From an uncultured Metabacillus sp. (GTDB taxonomy: Bacteria > Bacillota > Bacilli > Bacillales > Bacillaceae): a stretch of DNA of 64,000 nt. The stretch is from contig NZ_CANNCR010000002.1 of NCBI RefSeq assembly GCF_947503125.1, positions 62,001-126,000 of the forward strand, in the 5' to 3' direction. The first letter of the stretch is position 1. Each line of letters starts with the position of its first letter. Position numbers and translations under genes: made by a program. The notes under the pieces are model-generated. The model had not been told where the DNA came from. It saw only the letters and a list, made by a program, of their open reading frames with translations, and ran no database searches. Shown here piece by piece: positions 58,626 to 64,000 of this stretch.

Positions 58626-60353
58626 TTGGTTCAAAAGGAAGTGTTAATTGGTGATATTGTTGTTCCTATTATTGAAGATGGAGGTGATAAGTATTATCCG
58701 ATAAGTTATGTATCTGATAAAGTATTGTTACGAAAAGGAAACGTTATTTTACAAAGTAATTATGAAACTTACAAAGATAAAATAAAGATATTCACGCTTG
58801 ATTATTCATTTATTAATGGAGGAATACAAGAAGTTAAATGTGTAAATGAACAAGGCTTAAAAGACGTTCTTAAAAAGTCTAAGATTGGAAGGTTAAACGT
58901 TGAGCAACGTAAAGCTATGAATATATTGCTGAGATATTTAAATGTTGAACAAGTTAGTGAAGATGAACAATTTATTAACTGTATAAGTGAAGACGAATTA
59001 AATAATTACAGTTTATTTATAAAGGATGCAATTGTTGATGTATTAAAAGAATATCCGAATACAAAATTTCAAAGGTGTAGTAAGTGTAATACGTATTATC
59101 CCTTACATGAAAATTTCTTTAAATTAAATTTAAATTCTTCTAAAGAATTTGATACTTACTGTAGAGATTGTAATAGATGGGATGAAAATAGAGCAAGGGA
59201 TTTCGTAAGAAGAAATGATATGTATTTATCAAGAATTAATATGAAATACGGTGAGGAAACCTATAAAATATTTAGAGATCATAAGGTTATTGATATTTAT
59301 TTGTTTTATATTGATAATTTAAATACAATTCCACCAATTATTAAAAATAAAGAAGATTACTTAGAAATAATAAAATACATAATTAATAAGGATAAATTAA
59401 ATATATATGATATAAGTAGTTTTGCGGAGTTTAATAAGAAATATAGATTACAAGCAATAAATAATTTATTAAGTATGAATGAATTATATACTGATATACT
59501 TGGAGATTTATATTATTTAGAAGCATGGAAATACAAGCAGTCAGTGTTTAAGCATATTGAACTTACATACGAAATTGCAAATAAAGTTTTCGATAATTAC
59601 ATAAATAAATTTAATATTAAAATTGATGATATGTTTAAGTTTAATTATGATGAAATATGTAAGAAGGCAGGGATAAGAAGTTTAACTGACGGAAATATAC
59701 TGTACTTCATAGTGCAATATAATGATTTTAAATATCCAGGCTACAAATATAAAACAGTAAGTCCAAATTATTACAAAGAAGAGAAGAATCTTTTATTTGA
59801 CTTGAAGTGGCTGATTGTAAATGATATGAAATTACAAGTTGAAAAAATACCTTTATATTTAACTAATTATACGCTTACTAAAAAGGCAAGGTCTTTATAT
59901 AATTATATAGTTGTTAATGATAATGGCAATCTATTTCATTGGATAAACAAAATATACCCTGATCAATTTACTGAGCTAGACTTTGATGTTAATTTTCATA
60001 GAAATGAATTTGACTCCCTAGAAGAAGCTAGAATAAATGATCTGCTTGAAGAAAAGTTTGAAAATGTAATATACAATAAGCGTAAAGGTAGTAGATCTTT
60101 AATCAATATTGATAGTATGCAGCCGGACTGGATAATTGTTTCTAAAAGTGGGTGTTGGTTTATTGAATATTTTGGAATGTATATAGAAAGACAAAAGGAT
60201 AATAGTACAAGAATTAAAGATTACATAGATAAGACTCATAGAAAAATAGAAAAGTATAATCAGTTAGAAAATTATAAGTGTTTATTTTTATATCCAGAGG
60301 ATATCGAGAATGATTTTTTAGGCTGTCGAGAGAAGTTAGAGAGAATAGAATAA
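58626..60353 (+). CDS. Endonuclease-like protein with zinc ribbon and Vsr-like core
   Basis: TTG 58626 follows AAGGAGATGGTCT. The 575-residue protein has a zinc ribbon at ~145-185 (CSKCNTYYPLHENFF ... CRDCNR), a long helical middle, and a C-terminal nuclease-like core: 'SLINIDSMQPDWIIVSKSGCWFIEYFGMYIE', then a helix rich in Arg/Lys and 'YKCLFLYPEDIE'. That end matches the C-terminus of the 15518 endonuclease (FDWYLPELNIYIEYFGLF). A mobile endonuclease is likely, although the HNH-associated repeats are not evident here. Confidence 0.65.
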   Translation: MVQKEVLIGDIVVPIIEDGGDKYYPISYVSDKVLLRKGNVILQSNYETYKDKIKIFTLDYSFINGGIQEVKCVNEQGLKDVLKKSKIGRLNVEQRKAMNILLRYLNVEQVSEDEQFINCISEDELNNYSLFIKDAIVDVLKEYPNTKFQRCSKCNTYYPLHENFFKLNLNSSKEFDTYCRDCNRWDENRARDFVRRNDMYLSRINMKYGEETYKIFRDHKVIDIYLFYIDNLNTIPPIIKNKEDYLEIIKYIINKDKLNIYDISSFAEFNKKYRLQAINNLLSMNELYTDILGDLYYLEAWKYKQSVFKHIELTYEIANKVFDNYINKFNIKIDDMFKFNYDEICKKAGIRSLTDGNILYFIVQYNDFKYPGYKYKTVSPNYYKEEKNLLFDLKWLIVNDMKLQVEKIPLYLTNYTLTKKARSLYNYIVVNDNGNLFHWINKIYPDQFTELDFDVNFHRNEFDSLEEARINDLLEEKFENVIYNKRKGSRSLINIDSMQPDWIIVSKSGCWFIEYFGMYIERQKDNSTRIKDYIDKTHRKIEKYNQLENYKCLFLYPEDIENDFLGCREKLERIE

Positions 60354-60374
60354 AACTCAATATTATTAAGGGTT

Positions 60375-60401
60375 AGAGGCGATTTTAAGTCGTCTCTTTT
60401 T
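60375..60401 (+). terminator. Terminator of the 58626 gene
   Basis: AGAGGCGA, loop TTTTAAG, TCGTCTCT (8 bp, wobbles), then TTTTG. Confidence 0.85.
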
Positions 60402-61084
60402 GTGTTTGAGAGTGTACGTATCGTTAAAACATAATGATTATAAGGGATTGATCGACTTCCATAGTTAAATTATGCTGCATTTAGATTAATTCTTAGATGG
60501 CTTAAACTGATAAAAATATTGATAATAAAGGATTTCTACGATACAAGTTACGATAGAAATTTATGTTCTATGGAGTCAAAAAATAACTCTAGTGTGGAAC
60601 TCAATCTGCTTGTGAACATTTGTTCCTATATAAAATGCCAATAAATGTAAATATACGCCCCCTCAATGGTATATAGAAGATTCATTATAGGGTTAATTCA
60701 TAATCTTATCCGATATTGCAGCATTTCCAACCTATTCACTAATTTATTTAAAATTTTTCTCATTTCACCTTATTTATTAAAAGCTGCTTATATTTAAATC
60801 GTGAGGTAACATACAAGCGCACTCCAATGACTTATTATCACTAACTTACTTTTTGTAACCTGGTATCATTTTACTGGTAACTTTTCGCTATACACTGTTG
60901 TATAAATACTTACTAATATATCTACACTAACTAACATTTCATAATTAACTATCAATATGTAACTTACTTACTAATAGTAACTAACTCTATCCTTTGTAAA
61001 TATACCACTATATCAGGTTAAAATATTTCACTTGTTCATTCAATAAAAACATACAAATAAATTAATCTTATTTAGTATCTTTTA
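60402..61084. other. Large non-coding gap with short repeats
   Basis: About 680 nt with no gene on either strand that I can support. It holds ACTTACTAATA twice (60908, 60966), many TAACT/AACTAAC steps, and ACCAGGTTA on the minus strand near 60860 (a word also seen upstream of tubR and near 62887). A regulatory or origin-related role is possible. Confidence 0.4.
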
Positions 61085-61113
61085 TTGTATTCTCACATAT
61101 AATATAGTATAAT
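61085..61113 (+). promoter_or_regulatory. Sigma-A promoter of the 61159 gene
   Basis: TTGTAT (61085-61090), 17-nt spacer, TATAAT (61108-61113). AAATTAATCTTATTTA lies just upstream at ~61059; the same 16 bases occur again before the 63063 gene. Confidence 0.7.
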
Positions 61114-61158
61114 AAAGATAGTTAAAGAAAGCAAACATATTAAAAGGGAGATGTTCAC

Positions 61159-62550
61159 ATGTTTAATCAATCATCTAAAAAGTTTTATCTTACTAAAGTT
61201 ATGAAAGGTTTCGAAAACATCCTTAAAACACGTATTACCTCAATTGAACAATATCAAGATAACAATCTACTTCACATTTATCTATATGTTAATCCTACAA
61301 ATGATATCTATACAGACGTTCAACGCATTGAAACAACAGTTACATATAATCTTACTAATGATAAATATACTATCAAGTGTGAAGGTAAAGGCGCACGTAA
61401 ATATAATAAACAAGTAAAATCAGACGTTAAAACTATCATTAACGGACTTGTTAAAGAAGCACACAATTATTATAAAGGTGACACTTCAGAATCTCTTTTC
61501 ATGACACAACAGTATTATCATTCTTTACTCAAACAACAAACTGAAGACACTGCAATATTAAACGAATTCTATTACCAAAGTGGTCACGTATTAGAAACAA
61601 TTCAAGAAATAGATAACTTATTCAACGATATTATGAATAAACTTAATGTAAATAATTTAGAGGTTGCATCAACTAAAGAAGATAATACAGCTAATGAGGA
61701 AACATTCACAGTAGGAAATAGATGCTTTTCATCTTATTCAGAAGCTAAAACATACTGTGATAGCGTAGACTTCGACTATGATATGATTATAAAAGAGGTT
61801 GCTACTTTACAACCTTCTACAACTCAAGAAGCAACTCAACAAACTGAAGTATTCCACCTATATAAAAACACATTTACAACCTATTCAGAAGCATACAACT
61901 ATGCATTAACTAACATGATACCAGTTACAATGATTATATCTTCTTTACATCCAACTATGACTAACGAACGCTTAAAGCAACTAGAACATGAATATGTATT
62001 CTCAAAGGGTAACATGTCTTATAATGATATGATTGAATACTTTAACTATATAGAATCCTTGCCAATAACTATAGACAGAGATGACAGATACTATAAGTTA
62101 AAGTCATATATTCAACGTTATGAATACAACCAACAACAAAAACTAAACAGAGAAAAAGAGCAACAAAACTTATCATTAGAAGGATCACGATTATTAGTGT
62201 TCATGAAGGAAAAAGGGTTACAACTTGAAATAAGGGAAGGATGGCAAAGGTACTTATATAAAGGTGAACATGTTTACTCTTTTCATGGATGCAGTGTAGA
62301 AAAGTATTATAATGATATGTTAACACTATTTAATACTTATTTTTCAGAGTACGCAAATGAGTATAGTAATTCTAAAGTTTATTATTATAAAGGAAACGAG
62401 AATACTATTATAGATAATGATAATTATCCTAAAGGATGGATATCATACAATAATACAACTAAGATTGCAGTCTTTAACCGTCAATTGACTAATGAAGAGA
62501 TGACACAATACAATCTTATTTATGAGGATAATATTCAGATATTAGCTTAG
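61159..62550 (+). CDS. Unrecognised 463-aa protein with internal repeats
   Basis: AAAGGGAGATGTTCAC precedes ATG. The first ~120 residues (VYNLTNDKYTIKCEGKGARK-like strands) form one domain; two ~65-residue repeats follow ('FTVGNRCFSSYSEAKTYCDS...DYDMIIKEV' and 'FHLYKNTFTTYSEAYNYALT...PVTMIISSL'). The C-terminal half is helical and Asn/Tyr-rich ('GSRLLVFMKEKGLQLEIREGWQRYLYKGEHVYSFHG'). It is a soluble protein with high Tyr, Asn and Gln. It has its own promoter and terminator and large non-coding gaps on both sides. I cannot name a family. Confidence 0.75.
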   Translation: MFNQSSKKFYLTKVMKGFENILKTRITSIEQYQDNNLLHIYLYVNPTNDIYTDVQRIETTVTYNLTNDKYTIKCEGKGARKYNKQVKSDVKTIINGLVKEAHNYYKGDTSESLFMTQQYYHSLLKQQTEDTAILNEFYYQSGHVLETIQEIDNLFNDIMNKLNVNNLEVASTKEDNTANEETFTVGNRCFSSYSEAKTYCDSVDFDYDMIIKEVATLQPSTTQEATQQTEVFHLYKNTFTTYSEAYNYALTNMIPVTMIISSLHPTMTNERLKQLEHEYVFSKGNMSYNDMIEYFNYIESLPITIDRDDRYYKLKSYIQRYEYNQQQKLNREKEQQNLSLEGSRLLVFMKEKGLQLEIREGWQRYLYKGEHVYSFHGCSVEKYYNDMLTLFNTYFSEYANEYSNSKVYYYKGNENTIIDNDNYPKGWISYNNTTKIAVFNRQLTNEEMTQYNLIYEDNIQILA

Positions 62551-62560
62551 CAACTTAATA

Positions 62561-62616
62561 AAAGGGTTATAAGAATAAAATAAATATAAAAACACTTATA
62601 ATCCTTTACTTTTCCT
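62561..62616 (+). terminator. Terminator of the 61159 gene
   Basis: AAAGGGTTATAAG (62561-62573) and CTTATAATCCTTT (62595-62607) form a 13-bp stem with one wobble, followed by ACTTTTCCTTTT. A third partial copy (ATTATAAGTG) lies at 62702-62711. Confidence 0.7.
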
Positions 62617-62985
62617 TTTACGCTTTATTTTCCATTCTAAACGTTTTTTATCCTTTAGACTGTCTTATTATTATCATTTAATTTTAACCGTCTTACATGC
62701 CATTATAAGTGCTTAAAACGTCTACTTTTTACCCTTTATTTTTCGGATTTTTACCTATTTTCTATCCATTCCTCAAAAAATTCAAATTATCATATAACAG
62801 GAACCATACCAAAAAGCAGGCAATTTTTCATATAACAGCAGCTTAATAATAAAACGGCCAACATTCGAAACTTTATATAACAGTGACCAGGTTAAAAGCT
62901 GTACTTATTCAAATAAACACATAACAGGATCACATATAAATAACTGGCTTTCTTGATCTAATTAACATAAAAACAAATTAATCTT
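62617..62985. repeat. Non-coding gap with four direct repeats
   Basis: No gene is seen. CATATAACAG or a one-base variant occurs at 62791, 62829, 62874 and 62918, at spacings of 38-45 nt. The left part is pyrimidine-rich on the plus strand. At ~62974 AAATTAATCTTATTTA repeats the sequence found at ~61059. Iterons or regulator sites are possible. Confidence 0.5.
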
Positions 62986-63062
62986 ATTTACACTTGCCTA
63001 TATACATTCCAATCAATCAATGTTATACTAGAAGTAACTCTATATAGAAAGAAGGTGATCAA

Positions 63063-63251
63063 ATGGACGCTAATAATATAAATTTCTTTTACTGTTACTC
63101 TAAGAATCTTTCAGACTATCTCACTAGTCAAAACATTAAACGTGTGACAATAGCAAAGGAACCTAAGACAAACAAGTTATTCTCACTCTATATTATCAAT
63201 GATGATCTTCAACAAGCAATAGATAAGTATAAAACAATCACTAACAAATAA
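63063..63251 (+). CDS. Small hypothetical protein (62 aa)
   Basis: AGAAAGAAGGTGATCAA precedes ATG. The product MDANNINFFYCYSKNLSDYL...TSQNIKRVTIAKEPKTNKLFSLYIINDDLQQAIDKYK is a small alpha/beta protein similar in style to the 64-aa protein at 2808 (both end in a 'D.L..AI..Y' helix). This resembles DUF5659-type small proteins common in Gram-positive mobile elements. It shares its upstream promoter block with 58626. Confidence 0.65.
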   Translation: MDANNINFFYCYSKNLSDYLTSQNIKRVTIAKEPKTNKLFSLYIINDDLQQAIDKYKTITNK

Positions 63252-63320
63252 TATTCAGTTAATCACTACATAAACATTCTATTACATATTCGATTAACAT
63301 AATCAGGAGGAACTAAATAA

Positions 63321-64000
63321 ATGAGAGTAAGCGAACTAATTACAATTGACCATATCAAGTCATGGAATCCAAGCGATATTGTTACGATCAAAGCTGGAAC
63401 CGGTAGAGGAAAGAGTTACTTTATCAAGAATAATCTACACGCATTGGCCAAGAAAGATAATAAAAAAATTCTATTCCTACTACATAGAACTAACTGTATT
63501 AATCAGTTTCAACAAGAGATAATAAGCGACAATAAACAAGACACAATACATATTAAGTCTTATCAACACATTGAAGCACTAATAAAAAAGAATAAGCAGT
63601 TTGACTTCACACTATATAAATATATTGTATGCGATGAATTCCATTACTTTATGAGTGACGCAGCTTTCAACAAAACTACTGATATGTCACTTAATACTAT
63701 TCTTGAGCAATCAGACAAAATAAGACTGTTTATGTCTGCTACTGGTGACTATATGAAGAAGTATATTAACAACTATAAGAAACTTAACACAATTGATTAT
63801 GAGATACCTTTAGACTATTCATTTATAGATAATCTAACTCTATTCACTAAAGACACAACACTAGATACATTTATGAAAGATGCAATAAGAACCAATCAAA
63901 AGGGAATATTCTTTATTCAATCAGCTAAGAAAGCATATGAACTATATAAAAAGTATGAGAAGCATTGTCTTTTTAATTGCAGTCAAAACAATAAAGAGTA
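63321..64000 (+). CDS. DEAD/DEAH-like helicase (partial, runs off the window)
   Basis: ATCAGGAGG precedes ATG at 63321; the frame is open to the end. The visible 226 residues contain Walker A 'IKAGTGRGKSYFIKNN' near residue 25, 'KKILFLLHRTN' (motif Ia), 'YIVCDEFHYF' (motif II DEFH) near 104 and 'RLFMSATGD' (motif III). The start is typical of phage superfamily 2 helicases. It probably unwinds DNA or RNA in replication of this element. The C-terminal helicase lobe is not in the window. Confidence 0.82.
   Translation, partial: MRVSELITIDHIKSWNPSDIVTIKAGTGRGKSYFIKNNLHALAKKDNKKILFLLHRTNCINQFQQEIISDNKQDTIHIKSYQHIEALIKKNKQFDFTLYKYIVCDEFHYFMSDAAFNKTTDMSLNTILEQSDKIRLFMSATGDYMKKYINNYKKLNTIDYEIPLDYSFIDNLTLFTKDTTLDTFMKDAIRTNQKGIFFIQSAKKAYELYKKYEKHCLFNCSQNNKE

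Noticed and set aside
60855-60881. Inverted repeat GTAACC...GGTAAC
   Set aside because: On checking, the two arms are mirror-like and not reverse complements, so no stem forms.
1-64000. CRISPR arrays, diversity-generating retroelements, IS elements
   Set aside because: No regular repeat-spacer pattern, reverse transcriptase or transposase was seen; the repeats found are short and irregular.

Overview
The window is AT-rich, low-GC Firmicute DNA and reads as part of a large temperate phage that also carries plasmid maintenance genes, i.e. a phage-plasmid, most likely from the Bacillus cereus group. The main reasons are a late structural operon whose order matches Bacillus phage SPbeta as I recall it (yonO-like RNA polymerase, HU, YonK-like protein, terminase, portal, capsid, tail, yomM-like recombinase, giant yomI-like tape measure) and, directly next to it, a TubR/TubZ tubulin partition pair of the type known from Bacillus plasmids. 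No rRNA, tRNA, CRISPR array or transposase was recognised.

Layout. Positions 1-46009 are almost entirely on the minus strand and form the late region, transcribed from right to left: regulator (45788), free-standing endonuclease (44694), CoiA-like nuclease (42442), QDE-1/YonO-type single-subunit RNA polymerase (39646-42426), HU, PIN-PhoH, YonK, metallophosphoesterase, ClpP-like protease, terminase, portal, a scaffold/protease candidate, capsid, connectors, tail tube, tape measure (8260-15015), Dit, a split tail-tip gene, tail spikes and a partial tail fibre running off the left end. Inside this operon sit insertions: homing-type endonucleases (15518, 19325), two fragments of such genes (2638, 27155), a lipoprotein cassette with its own promoter and terminator (15043-15492), a divergent ribbon-helix-helix regulator (18034), and a tyrosine-recombinase gene interrupted by one in-frame amber codon (18297-19295).

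From 46220 to the right end nearly all genes are on the plus strand: tubR-tubZ with palindromic and TTACCC repeat sites, an M23 peptidase, an HTH regulator, a compact set of membrane proteins resembling VirB2/VirB6 followed by an FtsK/SpoIIIE-type DNA translocase, a RecD-like helicase, a winged-helix protein and an adjacent AT-rich inverted-repeat region that could be an origin, more endonuclease-like genes, an unrecognised 463-residue protein, and the start of a DEAD/DEAH-like helicase cut by the window end.

How it may work together. TubRZ would keep the element as an extrachromosomal prophage. The phage polymerase would transcribe the late genes, possibly from a recurrent AT-rich element (core AAATTAATC / AAATTATAC) found in many intergenic gaps in the orientation of the genes. 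The translocase and membrane cluster could move the element's DNA between or within cells. The most interesting unexplained items are that repeated element, a cloverleaf-like structured RNA at 36796-36900, long hairpins at 33716-33863, and the small membrane/FtsK cluster at 47809-53818.
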